A stretch of DNA of 64,000 bases, from assembly GCF_000003815.2 (NCBI RefSeq), contig NC_049990.1, forward strand, positions 7,072,770-7,136,769. The letters are read 5' to 3'. The notes beneath the pieces are model-generated. The model worked only from the letters and a program-made list of their open reading frames with translations. It searched no databases and was not told where the DNA came from. This DNA comes from Branchiostoma floridae (Eukaryota > Chordata > Leptocardii > Amphioxiformes > Branchiostomatidae). Shown piece by piece: positions 32,837 through 47,200 of the stretch; within the stretch, counting starts at the first letter, position 1; the number at the start of each line of letters is the position of its first letter. The translations under genes and the position numbers were made by a program.

Positions 32837-33319
32837 TGTCCATCACAGTTAGCTGATCTACCAATGAGATGCTGCAAATTATTCGATGCGACCAATGAGA
32901 TGGTGACTACATGTCCGTCATATATTTGAATTTCTACTAGAACTATACTACTATTATCGTAGAGTTGAACTTATATAGGCTGGGTTTACACACGCGTTTG
33001 AGAGTCGATTTCCAGCCGATCAGGGACTTGGAGTCGACTCCGAAAACTCGTGTGTCAACCCAGCAACATTGTCACCATGTACAGTAAGTGCATCTTTACT
33101 AGATTGCTTTGAACAACGCGTGGGGTCAGATGTACAAATGTTAGGTGTGACAGTATAGTCGGTGGCTTGATGATTCTTGATCTAAAATGCTTCGACTGTC
33201 GCCAAAACTTGACAGAAGTTTTCTTCTCTCTGTCACGAGTTTATTCTCCAATGTTGTACACATCAGCGGTTTGTAAAGAAAATATTGAATAGACACTGTC
33301 TCAGTAAAAAAACCAAGCC
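32837..33319. other. Intergenic between convergent genes
   Basis: No exon or repeat of note. The fibrinogen-domain gene and the peptide gene converge here. Confidence 0.5.
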
Positions 33320-33325
33320 TTTATT
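33320..33325 (-). terminator. Candidate polyadenylation signal of the six-cysteine peptide gene
   Basis: Minus-strand AATAAA about 395 bases downstream of the stop codon. Confidence 0.5.
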
Positions 33326-33717
33326 GCACAGGTACACACATAGATTTTACACCACGAATTTAAACAGGCAATGCGAAGCTCATATATTTTATGGACAGGT
33401 AAACGCACAGGTACTATATAGGCACGTATAAACGTGTAAATATAGAAAATGTTTGTGTACAACATGTTCTTCCAAAATACGATTCGTCTGTACGAATGCT
33501 CTCTATTGCACATGAAACACCAACATTACACCGCGAATTGTAACAGACACGCACAATTTATAAACATGCTGCTTTTTGTCAGCACAGGAGATGTTGTTTT
33601 ACAGTTCTTTCCTAGCATTACTCCTGTAATCGGATGATCTTTGACTATAAACGGCCGTATGCGAGATTTGGTCTGGAATCGGAGTTGCAGGTCGGCCACA
33701 TGTCGCTAGGCGTCCCT

Positions 33718-35228
33718 TCAGTTACAGACATACCGCATGCAGCAGCCGGAGGAGTGGTGGCATCCCTGTAATGGGCCTAGGTTACACACGAAGTTGTACC
33801 TGCAGAAGATAGAACAGGAAAAAATATAGTCAGAAAAAAACAAGGGCATTGAGAAGAAGACGACGAATAAGATCATTCTCCTGCGCAGAGTGGACCAAGG
33901 TCGTCTCAAAACTCCTCTCATGTTTTCTTTTAAGACGACGTTGGTCCCCTCTGCGTAGGAGAAGGAATGGGTTCCACCTTCCAATATCTTTATTAAGACA
34001 CAGTGGATTTAACTATATTATCTCCAAAGGGCTGTGAAACCTGCATGTAGGCTTCCATCAATGCTGATTTGGTACTACTGTAGGTACAAATGCGACTGGA
34101 AGCGGACAAAAGCTAATATGGTTTCCATCTGGGTGGTTATAAGTGGCCACCTTACACTGACAGGAACGTCAGGGCGCCATACATTATACAGATACAGGGT
34201 TTGGCTCAGTGTTCTACTTCTAGGAGTAACGTATTTTGTGAAAGTTTCGTTACGTTTTTCTAGTGCTTCGCGCACTTCTTTAGGACGAAAAACTTACCAT
34301 AGGCCTTCCTGCGGCTTTCGTAGCGAAGAGATAAAAATGTACACTACAAGAAAGTCGTATAAAAGCATCAAAAACGCTTCTAAGAGGTAGACTGACCCGC
34401 AGCCTCCATTGTTGAAGAGGAATCCCCGCTTCACCAGGGAGTGCGGCTCGGGAGACTCCGCCAGGGAACGGCCCTCGGTCACGGAGGCTGTGGGGACAAG
34501 AGAGGGGTGAGTGAATTTGTGACTCAGTGGTACCGTCTACTCTCCAAGCAGTGGCTAGGCTCCGCGGTTGTTGTTTTTAACTATTTTAGGCCTTTTATTA
34601 TCGGGCTTTCTATTTTTGCGTCCGCGAGACATAAAAAGACGGTACCAAATAGAAAACCCAATAAAAACGCCAGAAACAGTCGGAGCCTAACCTCTACTTG
34701 CAATTGGAATATATCTTTCGGGGTTTACGTTTACATCTTCCAAGGCTCGTAAACCAGCACACAGTATATATATCATACATTTGTTTTTTGTACATACAAA
34801 AACAGTGTCAACGGTATGCACCAAAATGAGCAATATAAGGTGTCATAAGGCATGATCGGTCAATGCAACCTAAACGAGCAATAATGACTGGTGATTATGA
34901 TAAAGCCATTGGTCAGCGTCATATGTCTATATGATGATTCTAAACCATGCAAAAGGCCTAGGGTGGAAATAATTTAAAGAATTTACTATTGTAAAAAAAT
35001 TGTCGCATGCGCATGAAAACACATTTTTTTTACACCGAATCTCTTTCAAGTGCTCCGCGTGCTTTTAAACTGTTAATCTCAATTTCTTAACATACATACA
35101 TGACTAATTAGGTGGAAATAGGATGGGTATAGAACGGGGCCCTTAAGTATAGAACAGTCCGCAAAGGAATTTGAACACCTACCCAGAACCACGCAGGCGA
35201 GCAGTGCGAAGATGAACGCTGTCTTCAT
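33718..35228 (-). CDS. Small secreted six-cysteine prepropeptide, 3 exons
   Basis: Exons on the minus strand: 35228-35183, 34487-34397 and 33799-33718. The 219 nt join in frame to 72 residues. Residues 1-16 (MKTAFIFALLACVVLA) are a clean signal peptide. Residues 17-34 are an acidic, Ser/Pro-rich propeptide ending SLV, then Lys35-Arg36. The predicted mature peptide is residues 37-72, starting GFLFNNGGC, with cysteines at 45, 51, 59, 65, 66 and 71 (C-x5-C-x7-C-x5-CC-x4-C). All splice sites are GT-AG with pyrimidine-rich acceptors. A TATAAAAG box lies ~105 bases upstream of the ATG and AATAAA follows the stop. This prepropeptide plan is shared by antimicrobial peptides, neuropeptides and other secreted disulfide-rich peptides. 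I do not recognise the family, and the cysteine order differs from vertebrate alpha/beta-defensins and from the classic knottin (CC at positions 3-4). Function unknown. Confidence 0.8.
33879..33961. repeat. Foldback element in intron 2 of the peptide gene
   Basis: CTCCTGCGCAGAGTGGACCA..TCGTCT and the inverted CTCCTACGCAGAGGGGACCA..TCGTCTT face each other across ~15 bases. A single related end (CTCCTACGCAGAGGAACCAC) occurs at about 40783. Confidence 0.8.
34529..34705. repeat. Foldback element in intron 1 of the peptide gene
   Basis: CTAGGCTCCG..TTTCTATTT on the left is matched in reverse by AAATAGAAA..CGGAGCCTA on the right. ACCGTCTACTCTCC precedes the left arm and GGTACC words lie inside. 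Confidence 0.6.
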
Positions 35229-35333
35229 GTTGCCGGTGAAGTCTTGATACTGTCAGCAGGTGACTGGGTCTGTAATGTATGGTAGGTAGTTGCGTCTCTC
35301 AGAACGACTGAAGACCGTTGTGAGTTGGTCCGG

Positions 35334-35341
35334 CTTTTATA
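35334..35341 (-). promoter_or_regulatory. TATA box of the six-cysteine peptide gene
   Basis: TATAAAAG on the minus strand, 105 bases upstream of the ATG. This predicts a transcription start near 35305 and a ~75-base 5' UTR without an intron. Confidence 0.7.
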
Positions 35342-36721
35342 CCTGCTGCAATTGCCGGAGTTTGTTTACTCGGGTTCCGTCAGGATGTGCTGACCGTGAT
35401 GAATGCTACGGACCGAACCGTATTGCTCAGACACCAACCGGAAATAATCACAGGACGCCTATCAATGTTGTGTAAACGGATTGGAAATATTGTGCGTAAT
35501 ACTGGTAACGTGAACTATTGTAACATAGTACATGTAACGCTGAGTCACAACGCCCAACCTCAACACTTCTGGATGTTTTCTCAATGCGACGCACATATGC
35601 ATATTCGCCAAGGTTGCCTGTACTTCTTCCAAGAAAGCCAACAACCCAACTGAACTTTTCAAGCACAAAAGGCGATAACAACATGCAATCCAGTTTTGCT
35701 GACGTACAGTTACCGTTACAGAACGTCAACTTCTGCGCGTGCAACGCAATAGCTTAGAATTATTTATTGTCCACTGTTTGCAAGTTTTATAACACCTTGC
35801 GTCAACGTTCAGATAAAGTGATTATATCGGCACGTCATTCAGTCATGTGTACACCGAGGCAAGTAGTAAAGGCAAGTATTCTAAGTTGAACAAAAAAATT
35901 ACAGAATTTAGTGACTACAACGTGCGATACGTAACTTATGCGGATTAATTAGAGTAATTCGGTATGAATTAATGAATGAATAAAGAAAGAAGTTTATTTT
36001 TATTCATGTCCCCTAACGTTACGGATGACCGTGATGTTTTCCTCAGTTTATTCTCAGATATCCTGTTATGCATTTGTATTCTTATCTGAGAACTTCGTTC
36101 ACCCAGAGAGCGGTCGGTCAATGAACTGTGTGTGTGATGTCAGCAAGAAAAGCGACTACCACCGGAAGTGTTAACATATTACCTGTCACCGGAAGTGTTA
36201 ACATATTACCTGTTCTCAGATGACTATTACGATTGACACTCAACATGTGTCCTTCAGACATCACAGTTCCGGGTTCAATAACCTCACAACCACACTACCT
36301 CAAACAGTCTTTCCTCGGGGAAGGGGAGGCAAAATTTCTTGTTGGATGTTGGCTAAGGAGCAGGCCTGTGTACACGTAGGCCCTGACAATAGTCTGTGAG
36401 TCATAAATTGTTCATTTGGCATGTCAAATGTGTCACATGTAAAACTGCATGTCCAAGAACTGAAACATTCAATGTAACTTTAGCACAAGAATATAACTAT
36501 TGGCAATGAGGCTATATAACCTCCTTGACATTGCTAAGTAGCTAGAAACAGCCAAGAAACTTGGCAAGTTGCCCTACAATTTTCGTGCTCCTGGGCACGA
36601 AGCCCCATTGAACCGGTAACCAAGGACGAACTTGTTGGACGTGCCTGGCTAAAGTTGAAAGTATAGCGTTTATGAATAATCTCACTAGAGGGCAGCACTG
36701 CACTGCAGTTTGCACGCAAAG
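35342..36721. other. Intergenic between divergent peptide and EBPL genes
   Basis: No exon seen. It contains the 27-bp duplication at 36160-36213 and otherwise AT-rich unique DNA. Confidence 0.5.
36160..36213. repeat. Perfect 27-bp tandem duplication with ETS-type site
   Basis: The 27-base unit CACCGGAAGTGTTAACATAT-TACCTGT occurs twice in direct succession. Each copy has CCGGAAGTG, the ETS-factor core. Confidence 0.85.
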
Positions 36722-39862
<3,141 letters not shown>

Positions 39863-41011
39863 TCAGAAGTCATCAAGATATGGGAGAGGTTAATTATATG
39901 TAGGCTTGGGCAAATTGGCCAAGAACATTACAGTTCTCTCTAAGGAGGTAAAAATCTCCTTGGTCTCTTTTAATACCCCTCTTGATTCAGTTTGTTGGGT
40001 AGTCAAAGTTCAATAACAGTAGCTTTTGATTTGAGAACTCGGGTACTTACTGTAAATCTTGAAATGAAAATTAAAGTGGTTGAGCTTACAATTTGTAGTT
40101 TTCACTGTGCTACTCTCCACAGTGCAATCATGAACTGGGAATATGTTTTTTTGGTACACTATTGTTTTCAACTTGCCACTCCTGTGAAATTTTATCCCTG
40201 GAAAGGTAAACGGAAATAATAGTAGATTATCATTGTGTAAGGGTAATTACCCTGATAGTGGTAGTGATCTTTTGATGCTATTGTCTGATAGCAGGCTATT
40301 GTAACAATACATTTTAATCAAGATTTGTGTAAAATTGTTCAGTGATACATATAGGTAACGTTACATGTGCCACCCTATTGTCTTCACAATCATGCAAATG
40401 AATGCTGAATCTTAAGCATCAAACTAATATACTGATCCAGTTTGAAATAGAATGTAACATTTAGTAGTCAGCAGTAGCTACATAACCTATAGGAATGTGT
40501 CTGATTAACAATGTAAATAAATGTATTAATTTTATACATGGAGAAAATTTTTTTTGTAAACTTTCACATTTCTTCACAATGAATATAAGGTTACTTTTGC
40601 AGTGTGAATGTTCACTAGGCAACTTCACAGCGGAAATTATGGAAACAATTACAGTTAAAACAATGATTTTCTTTCATCATATTTGTACATTTTGTCATTC
40701 AAAACAAGGAAGTTAAAACATACACACAGTATTTATACATTTGGTCATTTCAAGTAGTGAGATAATTTATTTTCTACATTCTCCTACGCAGAGGAACCAC
40801 AGTCGTGTCAAAACAAAGGTAATGCCGTTGGGGACCGGGCGTTAGGAGGAGGATTTTCTAAGAATGACATTTTAGCTTGCAAATGTTAGTACTCCTTTTC
40901 CAATTCAAAAACCATTTCATAAATCTTTTTGTGTCATCTTTAAGAACCCTAAGCGCCGTTTGCTTATATATCAAGATGAAAGTAAGAAAATTCTATATTG
41001 TTAGGTCTGAG
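39863..41011. other. EBPL 3' UTR and intergenic DNA
   Basis: No further exon. At about 40783 there is one end of the CTCCTACGCAGAGG repeat also seen at 33879-33961. Confidence 0.5.
40516..40521 (+). terminator. Possible EBPL polyadenylation signal
   Basis: AATAAA, about 650 bases after the stop codon. Confidence 0.3.
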
Positions 41012-41043
41012 CAAGGACGTTACATCCTGATGTAACGTCCTTG
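41012..41043. repeat. Perfect 15-bp inverted repeat, 2-base spacer, in POLA1 upstream region
   Basis: CAAGGACGTTACATC and its exact complement GATGTAACGTCCTTG are separated by CT. The pair is flanked by 7-bp direct repeats GTCTGAG (41005-41011 and 41044-41050), as a target-site duplication would be. Confidence 0.9.
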
Positions 41044-41127
41044 GTCTGAGTGCTGCATCCAACATTGCTGTACAATAGAGAAGTCATCAGGCAAACAATT
41101 ACAACGGTCAAAGGTCACAGACTTCTC

Positions 41128-41207
41128 CCGCCATAATTACGTCATCTTCGTATAACTCCGGGGCACTCGGCACCTTGTCGGCCAACACTTCGCGCCAAAT
41201 TTTGAAG
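41128..41207 (+). promoter_or_regulatory. POLA1 promoter: E2F, CRE and YY1-type sites
   Basis: TTCGCGCCAAA (41189-41199) is a textbook E2F site read on the other strand as TTTGGCGCGAA. TCCCGCC near 41126-41132 is a second, weaker E2F-like site, and TTACGTCA (41137-41144) is an ATF/CRE site. The start codon lies in GAAGATGGCGGA, matching the YY1 core. No TATA box. This is as expected for an S-phase replication gene; E2F control of POLA1 is established in vertebrates. Confidence 0.7.
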
Positions 41208-44200
41208 ATGGCGGACGACGACCAACAACCGGTGACAGGTAGGAATATACTTTCAAATAAATCGATTTATATGGTATGATATCTACAGAATGTACAAATG
41301 AATGTTTCAGAAGACTATAGAGAGTGTATGCGTGAAACCGTCTGAAATTTAAGAAGCCCTTTCAGATTTTAGAGCTACGGAAGTTGGTCTGCCGACCAGA
41401 AAGAAAATAAAGGCGCGCGATGAAATTTCTTTTCATAACACGTTATATGACAAAGCTAACAAAACAGAGTTTCCTGTTTTGTCAGGATTTTATTCGACCT
41501 TAGACTTCGTGTATACGTTGTATTCTTGTATTCATAAAATATTGGTTTAATGCCAATAGTGCTTTGTTTCGATGGTAGTCTTGTGTGGGGAGGGGGGCGG
41601 TAACTTTTTTGTGTCGAATAACTCGAATAAAACTCTCTCGTTGCCAAAGAGCAAGTCTTTTTTACATGTCCTACATGTTTAGTTGAAGAAAATTTTGTAG
41701 CAGTGATATTGAAAAATAGGCGGTACAAATGTTGGCACGTTTGCCAAAAATTTGCAAGATAAGTTATGGAAATGAGACTCTCATTTACTGATTGAGAGAG
41801 AGTTGTGTCCTGACTTATCTGATGTTCCTACAAATTATGTATGTCCCCATGTCTATTTGTCCAATATCTACTATTTCTACCTTTTGGTCATAGGTCACAT
41901 GTACATGTATGACCCACTGGTCAGCATTACATCATCAAAATCAAATAAATTAGACAGCCCTGAATGGTGTCAAACAGAAAAACATTAATGCATTTTGTGT
42001 CGAATTCCAGAATCTCTTGCTGCGACAAGGTCCCGTCGGACCAGGAAGGACAAAACTGGACGACTTGCTGCACTAGAGAAACTGAAGAAAGTGAAGAAGG
42101 GAGAAAAAGTCAAATATGAGGTAAGATTTAGTTTAACATGTTTATTTAACTTTTTAAAGTTTGCCTTTATGTTCATGGTTTTCAAAATTCAAAACCACCA
42201 AGAAAATTTTTGTTCTCTTTTGCCTGCCTACATCCTTTGCATTCTGCATGTAAATGCTATACTTTGTAGTGTCATGATCCGATGTGTTGAAGCCTTAAAG
42301 GCACCTGTTATGGTGCAGAAATCATTCTTAGAAGTGTTTTACTCATGCATAGTTTAAGTTCATTTTGATGACAGCTTTTCTCTTTCTTAGGTTGATGAAC
42401 TAGAGAATGTTTATGAGGAGGTAAATGAAGATGAGTATTCAGACGTTGTCAGGACCAGACAGGAAGATGATTGGATTATAGACGATGGTGAGTGCTTTAT
42501 TACTTAATATTAGTTCGTATGACAGGTTACCTGCCTTAAGAAGTAACACTACAATGTTGTGTATTTAGTACAAGCTGGGCAATCCCAGACTGTCGGGTTT
42601 GATCCACTCACACTGGTAAAGACGCCTTCTCTTATCGATTATTGTGGTGGGAATGTGCTTGTGTGGTTCTCCTCAACCATGTACTAGTAAACAATAAAAG
42701 TTGATTTGTTGAACCAATTTGTAATGTTGCTGTATTAGTGTTCATAGATTGAAAAGTTGCATATTAACTTTATACTCAGAAATTATATGTTTGTGAAATG
42801 TTAAAGTTTTACTAGATACCGTATGAATTGTATGTTCATGAGTGCATGTGTGATATCTTGGCAACTCACATGAAGTTGTTATTCCCTGTGTTCCAGATGG
42901 CAGTGGTTATGTTGAGGATGGGAGGGAGATATTTGATGACGACATCGCTGGTGGAAGTGATGCACCATCGGCAAAGGGTCAGCCTTGAAGTATTTCCTTC
43001 ACAATTAGATAACTGTTTATTATCATGGTCTATACCTGGAGCAGGCAACTTACATTTCTTGGTTTAATACTTGCTCACATGTGTTTGGTTGTGGGTTTGA
43101 TCCCATGGCCTAGTTACTCTTTAAAAATGGTACATCATGACTGTTTTCTCTCTACTTGGCACATGCATGAGCATAGGATATTTGTTAGGGTTGCCGACAT
43201 GTGTCAAACCTAGATCACATCGTCACATTGAGATAAATTGTAAGAGTACATTTTATTGCAACTACAAGTGTACAATGTTGTATATCAAGTGTTTGAAGTA
43301 AATTCTTAGTATTTGTTTTGAAATGCTGATATTTGACTGAACTTGACTGAAGCAATAGTTTTCTTTTTTTCTGATTATCACAGACAAGAAGAAAACTGGA
43401 CCAGGGCAAAAGAAAGCTGCCAAACCAGTAAGTTAGTCATGTCTATTGTAAACCTGTATTAAATATACTTGGATACTATATTCTGAATGTACTTATGATT
43501 ACACTTATCCCCTTATTTGCTATCATTTCATAAAAATTTAATGTATTACAATGACCCTTAAAGGATATAAAGGACTTACTGTTGATGATCACAAGGCTGT
43601 ATCCCTCCTCGCACACATACACATCTGTAATGAACAGACACAGCGTGTATTCAGTTCGAGTCCCTACTTCTAGATTCACTTTGCCTAAGTGTACCGCGTT
43701 CCTATTACCCCTGTCACATTTGGCAAAAATCGATCGGACGACGATTCTGCGGCAATCGCCCGGGCCTCACTTATAATAATAACTTCATAGTATAACAATT
43801 ATACAAGGTGCAAAGTATGGCATAACATGTGACAAGGACGATTTTCAGGTGAACGAAATCGCGCAACCCTTTGTCGGTCTTAAATATGGCTGATCTTTCA
43901 TCGATGCGTCCAAAGATCGTAGGTAATGTGACAGGGGTATAAGGACGCGTACTGAACAGTGGTGGGAGATCTACTCTACTCTAACAGATGAATCATCAAA
44001 GCAAACATTAAAGACTTTGATGAATCCTGAAAACTATACCTTACAGATGGTGAAGAAGCCCGTCATCAAGCCCAACAACAGCATCATGTCCATGTTCCAG
44101 TCCAGCGCTGCCAAGAAAGCTAAGACCGAGGTACTCCTTTTCTGTTTTCTTTTGCCTTTAGGTGTAACAAACCAGTTTTCTATGTTGAGTGCAACCTATA

Positions 44201-47200
44201 AAAGATCACTGATTGACATGTAATACCATATTTTGACATATACAATGTACATACATTTGTGTAGTTCTGTTCATAAACTGATGGGGCTAGGAGGTACTGG
44301 GTAGTGCAGATGTACATCATGTACATGTAACTAGTGCATTGCAATGCTGGCAGCTATTGTTAGTCTGGTGACATCTAATGGAGCTGGATCTTGCTTGATT
44401 TTTTTCTAACAGAAGGATGTGAAGCTTGATGAAGATGAGCTGTTGGGAGACATCTTACAGGAGATGCATGCTGAGGTAAAGATATCAGTTATGTTATTTT
44501 AGATACTTGAAATGATAGTTGTTAAAATGAAGTACAGAAGCAAGTATGAGTAAAAAAAAATATTTCCTTGACTTTCCCCTGGATATTTCTCAGTAGTACT
44601 TGATGAATAGAGTTATGAAAGTATGATGAAAGATTCTCAAATGTAACTCCAGTGACAAGGCACTAGCTAAAGTAAACTTGCACATGTATTGCTCTCCTGT
44701 TTGTTTATTGTTGTTCCATCTCAAAACAGTCCAGATCAGGAGGACCAGCTCCAAAGAGAATGAAACCAGCTTCAATGAGGTAATCTTTTCAATATTGAAA
44801 AAGATGAATAAAAATTTCAAATGCTTATTATCTTACACAGTTGAAACATATGACATCTGACCATGATTTCATTTAATGTGGTAACCTCTTGTTAGATTCA
44901 CAGTTTGTGAAATTTGTCTACCTGTAGGCCTAGTGGTGCTGCCCCAGTGAACCCCTTTGCTGCAAAGACAACACCCAAGAGACCTCAGGTAAACTTTTAT
45001 CCATTTGTCTATTTTCCAGATAGGTAATTGTACAGAGGATTCACTTGTGTAATACCATGATAATATACAAGATGCGGATGCTGAATGTATTGACACCAAG
45101 ACTCATAAACCATAGACTTAATCTTCTGATAGGGCTCCAAAATTCATTTTGGGCAATTGGTGCACTTAATTACGTTCACAGAAATGTGGTAAAAGATATA
45201 CACGTAATATAAATTATACAAAGTAGAATGTCAGCAAAACGATAAGAGAGCACTCTTCGTCAGATTTGTAGTTGGAATCCTGAAGTCTGTGTGTATCACT
45301 TGTCATCATGCACAGTACCGATTTGACCCCTGAAAAACTGTGATAAACACTTTGCCAAATTCTACATATTTCTACATTTCAAACAAGTAAATACAACGAA
45401 GGTTTGTCAAGAATAGCCTGTGTCATATAGTTTATAATGGCACAGTCAAAAATCAGCCCAAATTGGTTTGCCCAAAAGTCCATATGAAAGAGAAAAAGAG
45501 AGAAATGGTTTATTTACTTAAAAACTTTTCTTTTACAGTGGACAAATAGGCAGGATTTCCAATGCTAGTTTACATCATTAAAAGCATTCAGGTGACAAAA
45601 AACATCTCGTTCACATATGAACTGTATTTTGAGCCCTGTCTAATAAGTTTTGTTGTATTTACTGACTCTCTCAATATCAGTTTTGTTGTATTTTTTGCTG
45701 ACAGGCCACCAGAGCTCGAGTTCCCACCACGAACCTCAGCTACACCCTATCCTCACCGAGCTCCGCAAAGCCCCGCCCCAAGCCTCAATCTGAGGACATC
45801 CAGACCACACCCCCCTCCCGCTCTGCGCGACCTCCCGCGACCTTCAGGCCTCCATCAGCAGGAGCGAAGAAGAAGGCAGCGGTGAAGGTTAAGGAGGAGC
45901 CACCAGAGGAGGAAGAGGAGATGGATGTAGAAGAAGCTCAGGATGAAGGAGGAAATGATATTCAAGGTTTGAATGTTGAAGAGTACTGTAAAGCCTTTGA
46001 CACACATAAAGGACCTTCCCACGACTTTTCTCCTGACTTCTCCTCAATTAAGGTCATCACTGGTTTGGGAGTAGCCTGTAAATCTATCCTATTATAGCTC
46101 CAGTTCGATCCTCTGGTCGCATCCAAGAAGAATATGACATTCACAACATTTTTTTTTTTTAATTTGCAACCTTGCGGATTGATTGAACCTTGCAGACCAA
46201 TTGCTAACCAAAGTTGACCTTGCGCACGACTAACTCGGGAGGCCATGGTAAGCTGCGTGACAGCCAGCTTAAATGATTAGCTCAAAATAGATTTTTTTCT
46301 GCATACGTACAACAGGCAAATCCACTTACGAGTATGGTAACTACAGCATGTAGAATCAACACAGAATGCAGAATTTTAAGAAATCAAAATTACTTTTTTG
46401 TGGATTTGCTGACAGTTTTGGTAGTTGATAGTTAACTTAATTTGTTTTAATAAATTTGCACCCTTGTTATCTATAGACAATGCTGGTGTTGACTTTGGAG
46501 ACATAGATTTCAACGATGACGACTTTGATGGACAGATGTCAGAGGAAGTATCAAAGGTCAAACAGGAACCTGAAGATCAAGATCAAGTGAAGGTCAAATC
46601 TGAGCCAGAGGAGCATCAAAAGGTCAAGCAGGAGAAGAGGCCCTTGTAAGTTATTTTACGTCAGGAATTTTTAAAAGATTGTTAAGAATAGGGAGTCTGC
46701 CATATGCATGATGGTGTACTTACAGCTGTAGGATTGTGGCACATTTTATTCATTACTATTAGGAAATGCCACTTTGTGGTCTTGGAATGGGATGGGCAGA
46801 ATGGCTCTTGAGGTGACCTGTATTCCATACTAGTTGTTTCAATTGCGAACCCAAACATACTGTGAACTGTGCTGCAAAATTTACAAGTACAGTAAAACTA
46901 TGATTAATTTACAGTATTGTTTAAGAAAACATGTCGTACATTAAGAAAAGCTTCAGTTCCTTGTTTGTTTGCTAGTGTTTGTTTGTATATTTACAGTGAG
47001 GACCAGGTGATCTCCGGCAGCGGGTGGGAGACGATCAAGGGTGAGATGGGATCGGCTGAGTCGGTGGTGACGGACGTGAAAGTCGACTCCTCCTCCCTGC
47101 CGCTGGTGACCAATCAGGAGGGAGAGAGCGTGCTCAGGTTCTACTGGATTGACGCATATGAGGATCAGTACAAGCGGCCTGGTATGTACTGTAGATTTGT

